DNA of 64,000 bases from Sorex araneus (Eukaryota > Chordata > Mammalia > Eulipotyphla > Soricidae). The position numbers were made by a program, and so were the translations under genes. Below are positions 9,672 through 21,835 of the stretch, piece after piece; position 1 is the stretch's first letter; every line of letters begins with the position of its first letter. Below the pieces are notes generated by a model that was not told the origin of the DNA, did no database searches, and saw only the letters and a program-made list of their open reading frames with translations. Where the stretch lies: NCBI RefSeq assembly GCF_027595985.1, contig NC_073305.1, positions 176,129,209 to 176,193,208 of the forward strand. The letters are read 5' to 3'.

Positions 9672-11195
9672 TGTAAGGAGAACTCTTTTCTAAAATAAGA
9701 CTGTTTAAGTGAAATAATGTACCCATGCATTTATGACGATACTATGTTTTGAGTAATGCAGACAACATTTACATGAAACGCCATGAATTTTATGCCCTTT
9801 CGCTCCACCCCAGTGTCCTAGGGAATGCCTGAATTTTCAAAGCAGCTTTTTTTGTTCAACAAAAATAATTGATCAACATTAAAAGCTTATTTTTAATGAT
9901 TACCAACATACTCTAAAATTTGCCTTGTTATGGATATTTTAAGAAGAGTTTCCTGATAATTTTTTTATATGTGAAGTTCATAAATTAAGTTTCAATTTAA
10001 TTTCAGAAAGGCTTCAATATCATTCTATCTCTATGTGGGTATTTTTACCTGGACAGGCTTTCAGGAGAACAGTATTAGCACTCTTCTTTGTTACAGGTTT
10101 GTGAGTTTTGTTTGATCAACTTAAGATTGGGATGCTCTAAAATGAAAAGATTATGAGGTGGTAACAAGCAAATGCAAAGATGGGGGCAAAACCATAAGAC
10201 AGGATAAGATCCTGATTTGAGGAGCAGCTTTAAACAGTTAGGTAGGTGTACTAACTAACATGTGGATGGTGGTAGTTGGAAAATGATGAAGCCGAACTGG
10301 AGTGTAGTAAGGATTTGGAAAAGCATAGGAAAATGATGGAGCTGAACTGTATTGTAGTAAGGATTTGGGGACATTGAAATTTAAGTGTGTGTGTATATAT
10401 GTATGGATTTATCTCATTCATATTTCCAAAGGAGCTGTATTTTAACATTTTTTAAAAATTCCTAATCCTGTAGAAGTAAGGACAGTTGCTTAATGTCAAC
10501 TCAGAAAAATGAGTACACTCAGAGGTAACCAGAACTGTACTTTTTACATTCTCTCCAAGTAACCACCAAATTTGAATGTGATCTTGACAGAGATAAGAAT
10601 GACTGTCTTTTTTTTTTTCATTTTTTAAATGTTCCATCTCCCAGAACTGCATGAGTAATACTAAGTAAAAGTAGCACTTGCTGCTTCTAACATTTGTTAC
10701 GCGTTTCACTGAAACTTGAATTTTTATTGACTCATTTTATAGAATGTGCTTAGTTTTAAATTTCTTGATCCTCAGAAAAAGATACTGTTAGAAACACAGT
10801 AAAAAATGTTAACTGACAGTAAATGTTCAAAAAGGAAATTCGTCAGGATTACCTCAAAGTAGAATTGCTAAAGAAAGACTTCTGTGAAAATTAATTCAAA
10901 TGCAGATACTTAAAAGTATATTCATACAAAATTTTGTCTATGTAGATCCTATTTCCTGAGGATGCTTGATAAATATGGCCTTACTCAATGAATTTTTTAA
11001 ATCGGCCTCAATATTTAATGTAAAAACTTAATGAGAATTTCTATTGCATGCCTAATCTATTTCAGTTCAAATTTTGGTATATCAAAGGGGTGATGACTTT
11101 CTTTTGACCTTTAGTATATTTATGTTGGCCTTTTTAATGTTCCTGTATAGTAAGAGAAGAGGAAAGAAATTAGTATTTGTTGAATGCCTACTTGG
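9672..11195. other. Unique intron sequence with a local 50-bp tandem duplication
   Basis: No transposon recognised. Two 41-base blocks at 10278-10318 and 10328-10368 match at 37 of 41 positions, a local duplication with a 50-base period. Elsewhere ordinary AT-rich intron. Confidence 0.4.
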
Positions 11196-11199
11196 CATC

Positions 11200-11345
11200 A
11201 AGCTTTCATTTAGTCCACAAATATTTATTGAACACTTAACTATGTGACACCTACTTTCATGATGCCTGTGGTACAGCAGTGAATAATGTAAGTTGTTATT
11301 TTCATACATTTTGTGCTTTACTGGTGGAATCCATAATGAGTGAGT
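11200..11345 (+). mobile_element. L2 (LINE2) 3' fragment
   Basis: ccacaaatatttattgaaca, actatgtgacacctactttc and tggtacagcagtgaataatg follow the typical L2 3'-end order. An ancient mammalian relic in sense. Confidence 0.65.
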
Positions 11346-11624
11346 AAAATATAGTGTGTCTGATAGAAAAAGGTACCGCAGAGCAAAATAAGACAGAAAA
11401 GTAGAGAGGAAAGATCATTGCTTATTTGCCTCTTGAAAAATGAATAATGGAGCCTATCCTTAATTTCAAAACTCAAAGCTATCCTATACATAATAGTTTT
11501 CTTTGAATAAGAATGTAATTCATAACTTAGGAATACCATAATGTTTTTGCTACTTCAGGGTCATAGAGTTTCGGTTATTAGTGATTTCTCTAGGTAATGT
11601 TTCTAAAAACTCCTTTGTGGCTCG

Positions 11625-11800
11625 GTAGAAAATTTGGAGTCTTGCTATCCTGGTGTGAATCCTGACTTGGTCATTTGTGAACTGTGTGAAATTATAGATC
11701 TGCCAGTAACGATTCCTTAGCATCTCTGAACTTGTTTTCCGAATGAGTATACTACCTATAAGGTCATTTTGATGACAAAATATACCTTGTCCATAAATTT
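11625..11800 (+). mobile_element. MIR-type ancient SINE
   Basis: tgtgaatcctgacttggtca, gaactgtgtgaaattataga, agcatctctgaacttgtttt and tgagtatactacctataagg correspond in order to the MIR core. Heavily diverged. Confidence 0.6.
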
Positions 11801-11986
11801 TCTGGAAAATAGGAGGGGGTCAATAAATGGCCTTTATTGTTGTTGTTTTTAGTGCTGTCTGGAGTTTTATAAGACAAACATAGATGAGTTGGTGATCCTT
11901 CCCTTGGAGGATCACCTAGTGTTATGTGGACATTCATATGAACAGTCTTGTATGATAGCATAAGGTTAATTAAAACCTAATTGTAA

Positions 11987-12165
11987 GGGCAAGAGAGATT
12001 GTACAGGGGGCAAGGCACTTGCCTTGCATGTGGATGACTTGGTTCAATCCTAGCACTTCATAGGGTCCTCTGAGCTCTGCCGGAAATGACCCAGGAGCAC
12101 AAAGGCAGAGTAGCCTCCAAGTGCTTTGTGTCATTGCCCACTCACCACCATCCCACACTCCACAC
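11987..12165 (+). mobile_element. tRNA-derived SINE, diverged
   Basis: ggcaagagagattgtacagg, cacttgccttgcatgtggat, box B ggttcaatcc, agggtcctctgagctctgcc. The 3' region differs from young copies. Confidence 0.75.
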
Positions 12166-12351
12166 TAGGGGGTTGGGGGGAAACTGCAACTGTAATTTAT
12201 AATCACAAGTACTTTGGGGGAGGGTGTGCTTGTTACCTGTTCGTTGTGGTGTGTGGGTAAACCTTCATTCCCCTTTTTCTGGCTAAGGAAATTTGTGACA
12301 TACCTTATCATGTAGTTTGAAGAGCCGATCTTAGTTTTTGTTCGTTTGTTT

Positions 12352-12502
12352 TTGTTTGGGGGCCCATACCCAGCTGCTCCCAGGGCTTACTCCTGGGATC
12401 ACTCCTGGTGTTGCTCAGGGGACCACATGGAGTGCCAGGGAACAAACCCAGGTTGGCTGTGCAGAAAGCAAGTTCCTTACCCACTGTAATCTCTGACCCC
12501 TG
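12352..12502 (-). mobile_element. tRNA-derived SINE, minus strand
   Basis: gggcccatacccagctgctc, gatcactcctggtgttgctc, ggggaccacatggagtgcca, aaacccaggttggctgtgca and a box A region ending aatctctgacccc. Confidence 0.8.
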
Positions 12503-12554
12503 GTCTCCACATTTTAACAATTAGATACAAATACCTTAGAGGATTCCAATTCAT

Positions 12555-12625
12555 TGAAGTACTTGTAAAACATTTAGTACAGTGCTTGCCATATTGTAAC
12601 TATTCAATAAATGTTTTGTACTTTC
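12555..12625 (+). mobile_element. MIR 3' end
   Basis: acatttagtacagtgcttgc, then gtaactattcaataaatgtt, the conserved MIR 3' segment. Confidence 0.65.
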
Positions 12626-14332
12626 CTCTTCATTTGCTACTTCTGTATTAAGTGAACAGAGTAATTCAGATAATATACAAAGTAGTAATAAAAGCTTTAC
12701 AGAGATCAAAGGAAAGCATGAAGATTATGAATGAATTTTCTGAGGAAAGTAGAAATCCAGGACTTGTTTTTAATGTTTAGATTGGGAGATCACTAACCTG
12801 CACTGTTTAAGGACAAACGGTCTTATTTTCATCTCAGTAGTGGCTGCTTAGGGAGAAGTGTCTTCTTCAGGGTCTGGCATGTAGTTAGGGACTTCACCAC
12901 TGTCAATGTTGAGTGGATCTGAGTGAGTTTTATCTTTGTATAATAATTCTTTTTGGTGGTAGGAATCTTCTGAGTCTGATAAATAACTGCAGTGAACATA
13001 AGGTGTCATACAAAATTTTCTGAATGCCGTTTTTAAAATTAGCCAAAATTTGGAAAAATTCTGGAAATTAAAAGGAAGTAAATTATTTGCAGCTAAATTA
13101 GTATTCGTTAATCTAGGTTTTTTTCTTTAAAGTTATTGGCATTACAGTGAAAAATGAGCACTTTATAAAAAGTAGGATAGAAAAGGTTATTGGATATCAT
13201 GATTGTGTGTAACTGTTAAAAGATTATTTTATTTCTTGTAACACCTTTCCAATGAAACTCGATTTGTACTGGCTTTATGAATAAAATGGTACTGCCGCTT
13301 TCTTACATCCTAATGATCTGGGCTATATTGGTCATTTCACAGGAAAGAAAAAATATTTACCCCACTGATTTTGATGTTTGTCTTTTGCAAAGTCAACTTT
13401 TTTCCTGTTGTATGACAAGCTAATGACCTGCCTAACATAATTTTCAAACTCAAGACTTACCTCAAGTTCTGAACAGTCATGTACATAAAGTATTTCTTGG
13501 CTTTTAGAAAAATTTCACTCAGATATGTAAGAACAGATTGCTTTGTATTCAAATTTGGTATAATAGAAAATATTTTGAAAAGATTTAGAAATACCTACAA
13601 TTAAATATTTAATACTCTGTTTTGCTTGCTTGCTTGTAGTTAAAAGTACCAGCGTGACTGGAAAGGCATACCAGCACAGGGTGTGAGTTGCATTGCTTTG
13701 AGGCTGGCTTATCCGCAACCAGGTGGACTAGAAGAGAGCATTATCAGAACTCTTATGCCTTTCATGGACTTTAATTTTAGCACCTTGTTAAATAAAATGG
13801 CATTCTTATCTCAAAACAAAATTCAAATACAAGTCACAGATGCCAAGTAATAAAGGCTAGAAAGGCCTTACAAAAGAGGACAGAGGTGAAAAGCAAAAAT
13901 AAATGTAGAATTCTTCAGAGTTTTTGGTAGAAATGTGTGAGTGCTAGTTATTGTTAATAAAATTTTATTCAAAAAAGTTAAAGCATTTGAAGAAAGTATG
14001 TCATGCCTGCAGCTAGTCCCCACCTAACCTTGCCAAAACAGTAATTCCAAGCAATGCCGCATTCCTTACTGTATTGTGGAGATTAGTGCTGCCATCATAG
14101 ACTTGGAAATTGGGGGATGGAGGGGGCAGGTTTGGCTGGCCCAGAGCAGAGGACAGTTTCTGAGAGGAGGACTCAAAAACATTGCTCTCCCCATGCACCA
14201 AAATGTAAAAGTAATTATTAGTAAATTCTACTCATTCCCTAGTTTATTGACTATATTTAATCTGAATTATTAGATAATGTCCTTTTACTCTAACATTTAA
14301 ATTAAGTAAAATTTCTTTTGACCTTTATTATC
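12626..14332. other. Repeat-poor intron 1 stretch
   Basis: No young SINE or LINE across 1.7 kb and no exon recognised. It contains aataaa sequences by chance only. Confidence 0.35.
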
Positions 14333-14464
14333 TGAAGCCCTGGCATTGGTTGGGGCCTGCTCCTGGCTCTGTGTTCAGAGTTTATTCCCAGTGGTGGTTG
14401 GGGGACCATGCATCTGGGAATCAAACCCCAGCCTCCTGCTTGTCCAGCACGCACTCGGCCCGTG
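14333..14464 (-). mobile_element. tRNA-derived SINE, minus strand, truncated
   Basis: gctcctggctctgtgttcag, tggttgggggaccatgcatc, gaatcaaaccccagcctcct, ending gcactcggcccg. Flanked on both sides by ttgacctttattatct/gtgacctttattatct, a likely target duplication containing GACCTTTATTATCT (14319-14332 and 14464-14477). Confidence 0.8.
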
Positions 14465-14937
14465 ACCTTTATTATCTTAATGTTAGTCTTTTTAGCACTA
14501 GCAAAATCAAGCACATCACAATGTTTCCTGTCAGTTTGCCAGCCAGCTAAGCCAAAGATTTCTGTTTCTTTCATCAGTATAGAGCTATTGGCAATTCCAT
14601 GAAACAATTCTCTTGTTTCTTATCAATGAGAGAAAATGCTTGCCAACACAAATGAAATGTAAAATCAGCAACTTAATTCCCAGAGATTCTGAGATCAAAC
14701 AAATTTTAATCAGAAACCAGCAAAAAGATTAATTATGATATGGATGGAGGAAGTTAGTGGTAGAAGTGCATTTACCTCCTTTATTTCAGTTAGCAACTGG
14801 AAGAAGATAGTATTTTTGATTTTGAGTTGATCTCTTATTTCTCTTAGTTTCATGAGAAAGAGACAAACACCCCCTTTAGGATTTAAATCAGAAGACAAGT
14901 GCCCTACCTCCTGCTCTCTCTCTCTAGCCGTCCCCCG

Positions 14938-15078
14938 CCCCCACTTTGTTTTTGGGTTGTGGCCTCCGCACTAAGAGATCACTCCTGGTGGTGCATGGGG
15001 AACCATATGGGATGCTGGGGATCAAACCCAGATCGGCCATGTGCAAAGAGAGCTCCCTGCTTGCTCCAGCTCCTTCAG
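14938..15078 (-). mobile_element. tRNA-derived SINE, minus strand
   Basis: tttttgggttgtggcctccg, gatcactcctggtggtgcat, ccatatgggatgctggggat, caaacccagatcggccatgt. Confidence 0.8.
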
Positions 15079-15257
15079 CCTCTCTTTTAAAATGTACATA
15101 TGTGTAAGAATGAATATCCACCTTGTATAGTGTTTTTAGCTAGGTTTTCTGTTTTGTGTTTTTTAATGTAGCACAGCACAATAACTACCTGGAATCGGGT
15201 AGTCATCAGTAATAGTGAGGATGTAAGACATGTCCTGTAAAACACTGTTGCTTGCTT

Positions 15258-15394
15258 ATTTCGCAACACCCAGATGTGCTCTATCTGCTCCCAACTGTGC
15301 ATTGGAGACTGCAGAGCTGGGAATCAAATGGGAATCAAATCTGGGTTTCCTGCCTGCAAAGCATACACTTAAGCCTATTGTCTCTCTGCCTGTA
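15258..15394 (-). mobile_element. Degenerate SINE, minus strand
   Basis: caacacccagatgtgctcta, gctgggaatcaaatgggaat, ctgggtttcctgcctgcaaa. The segment 'gggaatcaaa' is repeated, a small internal duplication. Confidence 0.5.
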
Positions 15395-15534
15395 TCCTGG
15401 GCTTTAAAAGACAGCGTTTCTTTCCTTTAACTTTCTTGGGGTAGGGAGATTTCCTCTGTGCTCAGCCGTAGATGGGGGTGTCACTCCTCTTTGGGCAGGT
15501 CACTATCTTCAGAACAGAGCTGAGAGAGTTATGT

Positions 15535-15652
15535 GCTTGACCAGTACATCTGTTGGTGCTTGGGGTCATGGTGAGGGGCATATGTTGCCAGGGATAGAAC
15601 TTAGTGCCTTGCAGCCACAAGGCATGTATTCTAGCACTCCACGCCTGCCCCC
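15535..15652 (-). mobile_element. Degenerate SINE, minus strand
   Basis: ttggggtcatggtgaggggc, ttgccagggatagaacttag and agcactccacgcctgccc keep the SINE order with heavy decay. Confidence 0.35.
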
Positions 15653-15934
15653 CCCCCAACTTCTAGATTAGCTTACTTTTTAGGGGTTTTAGTGAAGTTT
15701 TTAATGTTTCGAAGATTAAGCTCTCCAGTAGAACAAGGCAAATGTTTGCTTTAGTTACATTAGAAATGTAGCTTAATGTAATAATTACTTAATTGGTTGT
15801 TAAATAATAAATGTGCTTAAATAGTTCGAGTTTGTATATGAAATCTAATCCTAGAGAAAATACTCTAGTACATGGTGCCCTTAGGGTTTTTTGGTTTGAT
15901 TTGGGGTTTTTTTGTTGTTGTTGTTTTGGTTTTT

Positions 15935-16070
15935 AGTTTTGGGGCCACACCCAGTGGTCTCCAGAGTTACTCCTGGTTCTGTGCTTGAGACCATATGGAA
16001 TGTCGGGAATTGAACCCGCGTCAGCTGTGTGCAGGGCAAGCACCCTCTCCGATGTACCCTCCAGCCGCAC
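15935..16070 (-). mobile_element. tRNA-derived SINE, minus strand
   Basis: tggggccacacccagtggtc, gttactcctggttctgtgct, ttgaacccgcgtcagctgtg, tgtaccctccagccgcac. Confidence 0.8.
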
Positions 16071-16175
16071 GTATGCAGTTTTTATGCAGTTTGTAAAACT
16101 CAAAGAACAAGCAATGTTGGAGATCCAACTGTTAATTATTAGATTTTTTACTGCTTGAAGCAAAATAATAATTTA

Positions 16176-16341
16176 TTTGGTTTGGGGGCCACACCAAGCT
16201 GTGTTCTGGGCTTACTCCTGGCTCTATGCTCAGGGATCATTCCCAGCAGTGCTCCGAGGACCATTTTGAGGCTGGTGGTTGAACCAGGTCCAACCCATCC
16301 AAGGTGAGCGCCTTACCTACAATACTACCCCTCTGGCCCTT
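16176..16341 (-). mobile_element. tRNA-derived SINE, minus strand
   Basis: gggggccacaccaagctgtg, gcttactcctggctctatgc, gatcattcccagcagtgctc, ttgaaccaggtccaacccat, ctacccctctggccc. Confidence 0.8.
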
Positions 16342-16610
16342 TGGTCTTGTTTCTATAACTTGTTTTGCTGTTAGCAAATCAGCATATAATGTAAAGGATT
16401 ATTTTTATATGAATATATACAAAAATTTGATTTTTGTTCTCATCAAATATCTTTTGAAAAGCTAACATTTTTAGATGTTTTCAGATGGGTCAAGTAATGC
16501 AAGTAAGATTTAGGTTGGAAGTTATTGGTTTTTTTTACTTTCATATATAAGAAAATATAGGCAATAAGTGAATCAATAAGTAGTTTAGTTGAATTTAAAA
16601 ATCAATTCTT

Positions 16611-16785
16611 GGGGCTGGAGTGATAGCACAGCGGGTAGGGCGTTTGCCTTGCATGAGGCCGAGCCGGGTTCGATTCCCAGCATCCCATATGGTCCCCTGA
16701 GCACCGCCAGGAGTAATTCCTGAGTGCAGAGCCAGGAGTAACCCCTGTGCATCGCCAGGTGACCCAAAAAGCAAAAAAAAAAAAA
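16611..16785 (+). mobile_element. Young full-length SINE with target duplication
   Basis: Near-consensus copy: box A tagcacagcgggtagggcg, box B gggttcgattcc, catatggtcccctgagcacc, poly-A tail. AAAAATCAATTCT flanks it (core ATCAATTCT at 16601-16609 and 16786-16794). Confidence 0.93.
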
Positions 16786-16892
16786 ATCAATTCTCCAGTT
16801 TATAATATAATACAAGATTAAGATAGCTTTCATATTTGACATTTTCTGGGCTATTCTGGGTTTTCTTTCTATTTGCTTTTTGTTTTGTTTTG

Positions 16893-17044
16893 CTTTTGGG
16901 GCCACACCCAGTGATGCTCAGGGCTTACTCCTTGCTTTGCATTCCAGGATCATTCCTGGCTAGCTCAGGGTACCATATAGGATTAAACCAAGTCAGCCAC
17001 TTGCAGGGCACTCGCCCTAAGTGCTATACTACCATTCTCTCCCT
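16893..17044 (-). mobile_element. tRNA-derived SINE, minus strand
   Basis: tggggccacacccagtgatg, gggcttactccttgctttgc, gtcagccacttgcagggcac, accattctctccctg. Confidence 0.8.
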
Positions 17045-17061
17045 GATTTTTGAGTTTTCTT

Positions 17062-17216
17062 GACTGGTTGGTGGTGGGCCACACCGGTCAGTGCTTCTGG
17101 GCTACTGGCAGAGTGCTGGAGAGTTGCTCCCAGCATGCTCAGAGAATCATGTGGTACCCAGGATTGAATACTGCATGCACAGCATGCACTCAGCCAGGTA
17201 AGCTTTTTCTCCAGAT
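17062..17216 (-). mobile_element. Old SINE, minus strand
   Basis: tgggccacaccggtcagtgc, ctgggctactggcagagtgc, tgtggtacccaggattgaat. Diverged; it sits 17 bases after the previous SINE. Confidence 0.6.
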
Positions 17217-18003
17217 CAGAGATGATGGGTTTTTAGTGGTTTTAAGTTCTCCCTAGAAAATAGTTAAAGAGAAGATAGCATGATCAAGAAAACTTGCATG
17301 TTAGAAGGAAAGCAGGCCTGACTCCGTAATTAGTGCGTCATTCATATCTGTGACATGATGAATATTTTATTTAGTTCTTTTACATCAGAATTTCCTATGT
17401 TAAACTTGATTTTATCACACCTTTGGAAGTTAATTTTTTTCTTTTTTAACCAACCTCCTCCCCCTCCTGCCCCCCTCAGATTATTTTCTAAAGTCCTTTG
17501 TTTAATGAAAACAAATGAGATTTGTTGCTGTGAATAAGCATATAGTTCTTGATAAGTGATGCTCTTGATGTTGACAGTTTTTTTAAGGTACTTGACTAAA
17601 TGCTGCCAAAGGGATAAGGGTGTGAACAAAATAATAATTGTAAGTGGTGCCAAAACAAGCAGATTGGCAGTATGATGAAAGAATTGCTTAGTTTAAGTAG
17701 TAAGAACACTTGAAGAAAGAGCAAAGGTGAGAGGAGAGTTTTATTGGGTCTACCCTAAGAAACTTCTGAAAAAGTACTCTACAAAAACTAGAAAAGCATT
17801 GCAAAACAGCAGTTTTTATCAACCCACAATAGTTTTCACAATAGTTTCTAAAAAATCCATACTAGTAACTTAATCAACTTGCTTCACATATCCCACATCT
17901 GATAGTTGTTTTTATTTTGCTCATTCTTAATTTAAGAGAATTTGTCTGGATAATCGTTTGTTTGTTTATATGGTAGTTGGTTGGGTTTTTTTGTTGTTTG
18001 TTT
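17217..18003. other. Unique intron sequence
   Basis: No repeat family recognised. A C-rich patch (caacctcctccccctcctgc, 17451-17470) follows a T-rich stretch and resembles a branch/pyrimidine tract, but no exon evidence follows. Confidence 0.3.
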
Positions 18004-18163
18004 TTAGGCCATACCTTGTGGTGCTCAGGGTGTATTCCTGGCTGTGTGCTAAGAGATCACTCCTGATGTGTTCAGGGGACCATATGGAGTGTTGGGAATT
18101 GAACCCAGGTCAGCCTCCTGCAAGGCGAATGCCCTACCTGATATTACTATAGTTCTGGCCTCT
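18004..18163 (-). mobile_element. tRNA-derived SINE, minus strand
   Basis: ttaggccataccttgtggtg, gatcactcctgatgtgttca, gaccatatggagtgttggga, ttgaacccaggtcagcctcc. Confidence 0.82.
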
Positions 18164-18269
18164 GTCTGGATAATCTTGTACTGTGCATAGCCCTGATATT
18201 CTTTGAACATGTAAAACTGATGCAATTAAATATTACTCAATGTACATAACTTGAAAAATAAGGAATTCT

Positions 18270-18405
18270 TTAGAGAGAACATGCAGGGGTTATGGTGCTT
18301 ACCTTGCACCTGGCCTACCCTGGTTTAATCCCTGGTACAATTTAGGTCCCCTGAGCACCAACATGAGTGATCCCCAAGCACAGCTGGATGCGTGCAGCAC
18401 ATAAA
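18270..18405 (+). mobile_element. Old SINE, plus strand
   Basis: gcttaccttgcacctggcct, ggtttaatccctggtacaat, aggtcccctgagcaccaaca. Head degraded. Confidence 0.65.
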
Positions 18406-18492
18406 CTGTGGGGTGGAGAGGGGACAGGATTTAGTAAAATGTGTATGTGACATTTTAATACATTGCCAAAATTGTGGTTTGCTTCATTAATT

Positions 18493-18644
18493 TTGTTTTT
18501 GGGTCACACCCAGCAATGCTCAGGGGTTAGTCCTGGCTCTATACTTAAGAATTACTCCACAGGAGATACTATTGATCGATTCTGGGTTGGCTGTGTGCAA
18601 GGCAAATGCCCTACCTACTACTGTACTGCTGTTCCAGCCTCCCT
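18493..18644 (-). mobile_element. tRNA-derived SINE, minus strand
   Basis: gtttttgggtcacacccagc, gctcaggggttagtcctggc, attctgggttggctgtgtgc, actgctgttccagcctcc. Confidence 0.8.
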
Positions 18645-19479
18645 GCCTAATTTTTAAAGGGCTATTGGTAACCTAATTAACATGAAAGTCAGTTCTTTGG
18701 AACTTAAGCAGTTGAACATAGGCCTCAACTGAATGTTTAGCTATAACTGATGAATGTTTAGGTAGAATTGAAGAGAAGTAGTACTCAAGGATATCTGAGG
18801 GTTCATTGTCAGATGAAATGGCTGGGAATAGGGGAATTATAGTTGCATTAAAAGTAGTTTGGTATTTACCTTGTAACTAGCTTGTACCTGAATCCTGCTT
18901 CACTAAGTAGTTTGCCACTTTATAGCGATTTTTTTAGGAAATGAAAAATTAAGCACGGAAGTCAGAATTTCCAAGACTAAATTCTAATTCTTTTTAAAAA
19001 TATCTAAACACATGTTGACCCTGGTTTTATTTATTTTGTTATTTTTTTCCTTTTTTTGAAAAAAAAAAAAAACTTAGTTAAGGTGATCAGTTGGCCTGAT
19101 GAGACATCTTCATTCTCTTTTGGATATTTTCCCCGCCTGAACAGTGATGTGAACTTACAGGATACTACAGATAGTCTTTACTGTAGTTCGGCTAGTGGAA
19201 CAAGAAGTGCTTTTGGTGGGGGAAGATCATGGGAAAATTGAGCTGGCAGTTTTCTCAACTCAAGCCACTAGTACTTAAGCCTTTATGAGATAACCATGTG
19301 ATCAGAAGAGGAGACAGAAATTCCCTAGAGTTTGTGACATTTGCCGTCCATGATACACCTGTGCTGAATACTAGTTAACCCAAGACACTTTGCGTGAGTC
19401 ATTCTTCTGTTGTCTTTCCTCTGCATTTTTTGTAAGTAGATCTAATTTGCTTTTTTGGTAGATCTGAGTTAGTTTTGCA

Positions 19480-20380
19480 CTCCTGTTAAATGCCAGGTAC
19501 TTGGGTAGGTGAAGGGGTTGGAAAGATGAGAAAGATAAAGATTACTACTCGGGAGAGGTTAGGCATAATAAGTGCCAGACTGTAACAGATGGACTGGCAG
19601 ACTTAAAGCACCTTTGGAATCTGCAGTAGAAAGTTTCTGATTCCGTGGGGAATGAAGGAATATGAAAGGGATGTTGTTACAGAAGAGGTGCCATGTCTGA
19701 TAGATCTAGAAGAGAAAAACTCATCACTCATCGGGCAAAGAGAGGTCATGACATGAACAGCGTGGGTAAGGAATGGATTTAGCTCACAGTGCAGGAGGCA
19801 GCTGAGGTGGGTTAGTGGGAAGTGAGGTAGAAAATTACAAGGTAGAACATGAAGATACTTATATGCTCTGTAGTTTTTACTTCATCCTAAATACAATGGA
19901 TGGTGAACACTAACATTCTAGAAAATCTGTGGCTCTATTTTAGAGAATGTGTAGAAAAGAATTAGATTTGGGAAGAAGGATTGATCTTAAAACTATTGAG
20001 AAGTATTCCATTGTGTATATGTCCCATAGTTTGTTTATCCAGTCATTAAACCACATCTCTAAAATAAAAATTTCAAAGACATTGCGGGTTAATATGATAG
20101 CACCAGATGAGAAGGTGAGTTAATGAGTTTCTTCTATAGAGAGAGGAAGAAAGCATCACTTTGTTGGGGGGCTGGTGCACAGAAGACTTCTGAGTAGATG
20201 ATTTATAGGTACCTGAATGAAGTGATTAAGGGAACAAGAGCATTCCAAATAGAAACAGTGGCAAAGGCAAAAACTCGTAGATGGGGTGCGTGCTTGCTGT
20301 GAGGGACCAGGGCTGACAGAATCTTTTTGGGTAGTATCTTTATGTTGTAGTGGACAGATTTAGATTTTGTTCAGGATTTT
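19480..20380 (+). mobile_element. Ancient mammalian repeat, family not named, with an L1 scrap
   Basis: Text of the type ggaacaagagcattccaaat, gaaacagtggcaaaggcaaa and ggtgaaggggttggaaagat recalls a mammalian-wide ancient repeat that also appears at 46500-47050. A short antisense L1 piece (agtattccattgtgtatatg, 20003-20022) interrupts it. I cannot assign the family by eye. Confidence 0.35.
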
Positions 20381-20399
20381 ATTTTTTGGTATTCATACT

Positions 20400-21660
20400 A
20401 GGTATGCTGTAATTTTTTAACATATAGATTCTTAGAGCCCACAATCAGGAGATAAGACCACATAGAAATTCTTTTGTGTCACCCTTCTCTAGTCGTATCT
20501 TTCCCCGTTCCCCCATTACTGTTACCATTGATAGGGTCCCAGTACAATTTTGTCCCTTCATAGAGTTCATATCAAGTCTCACAATGGAGACGTAACTGGT
20601 GCCTGCTCAAGCAAATCGATGAACAATGGGTCTGCAGTGCTACGTGGAGTTAATATAATTTGTGTCAGGCATGGTGTTGTCTTTTGATATAGTAGCTTTT
20701 CCACTTAGCCCTTTGTCCTTGAGATCCATGCAAGTTGTTGTAAAAGTAGTTCATTTCCTTTTAGTGCCAAGGGGTATATACCATACATGCCATTGTATGG
20801 ATGTATCATAGTTTGGATATATCATACTTTGGATTTCCAGTTTGGAGCTCTAAAAAGTTTTGTATAGATTTATATATGAATTTATATTTGCATCTCTAGA
20901 ATAAACCTCTAGAGTGCAATTACTAAGTTAATTGCTAGTTAAATATAGATTTAGCTTTATAAGAATCTTCTATATTTCCAGAGTGGTTGCACCATTTTTG
21001 TGTTTTCATCAACAGTACCTGAAGTTTCTCTGTGTACTAGTCAACACTTGGTATTGTCAATACTTTTACTTTACCCATTCTAATAGGTGTATAGTGACAT
21101 GTCTTCAGAGTATTAAGTTTCATTTTCTTGATGGCTTAATGATACTGTTTTCAAGAGCTGCTTTGCTCTTTGTATATCTGAAGTAATGAAGTGTCTGCTC
21201 AAGTCTTGTCCATATTAAGATTGTTCTTTTTTTTTAGTTGAGTGAGTTTTTATGTAATTAAATTACAAATCAAGAATATGATTTGTGAGTATTTTCTCCT
21301 GGTCTGCAGCTTATCTCTTCAACTTCTTAATGGGTTTTGCAGAACAAAAAGTTGAATTATGAAGAAGTCCACTTTATCCATCTTTTTTCCTCTTTATTGT
21401 TTCTTTGTTGGTCAGGTCCGAGACCTCTTTGCTTAAGCAGCCTTAGATCCCAAAGATTTTTCTCCTGTTCTAACTTTTAATTTATATGTTGCATATATGT
21501 TGATTATAATGTTTGATTTAATTTTTAAATATGGCTTAAAGTTTAGCTTGAAGTTCATTTTATTTTAAACTTTGGATGCCCAGTTCCAGTGTCATATGTT
21601 GAGAAATTATCTTTTCATTTAATTGCCTTTGCACCTTTGCTACAGATCAGGTGACTGCCT
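20400..21660 (-). mobile_element. Old L1 ORF2/3' region, minus strand, interrupted
   Basis: Antisense L1 order is clear: tccagagtggttgcaccatt, acttggtattgtcaatactt, gtagtgacatgtcttcagag, ttgctctttgtatatctgaa, then attttctcctggtctgcagc and ttgcacctttgctac. The RTE-tailed element at 20572-20630 lies inside it, so that insertion is younger than this L1. Confidence 0.65.
20572..20630 (+). mobile_element. RTE-tailed short element, copy 3 (truncated)
   Basis: Only the tail is present: caagtctcacaatggagacg, taactggtgcctgctcaagc, aaatcgatgaacaatggg. It matches copies 1 and 2 and the RTE C-terminal segment, and lies within an old L1. Confidence 0.65.
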
Positions 21661-21694
21661 TGTGAGGGTCCAGTTCATTCATGTATATGTATGT

Positions 21695-21835
21695 ATGGTT
21701 TTGGGGCCACACCCAGCAGTGCTCAGGACTGACTCCCGGCACTGTACTCAGTGATCACTCCTGGAGCTCCTGGGGAACATATGTGGTGCTAAGGATTAAA
21801 CCATGGTCCAGTACATGCAAGACAAGAACTTTAGA
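21695..21835 (-). mobile_element. tRNA-derived SINE, minus strand
   Basis: ttggggccacacccagcagt, gatcactcctggagctcctg, ggattaaaccatggtccagt. The head end runs into a repeated gacaagaac sequence. Confidence 0.75.

Noticed and set aside
16611..16685. Possible tRNA gene from box A and box B matches
   Set aside because: The boxes belong to a dispersed SINE with poly-A tail and target duplications; no cloverleaf-complete tRNA was seen.
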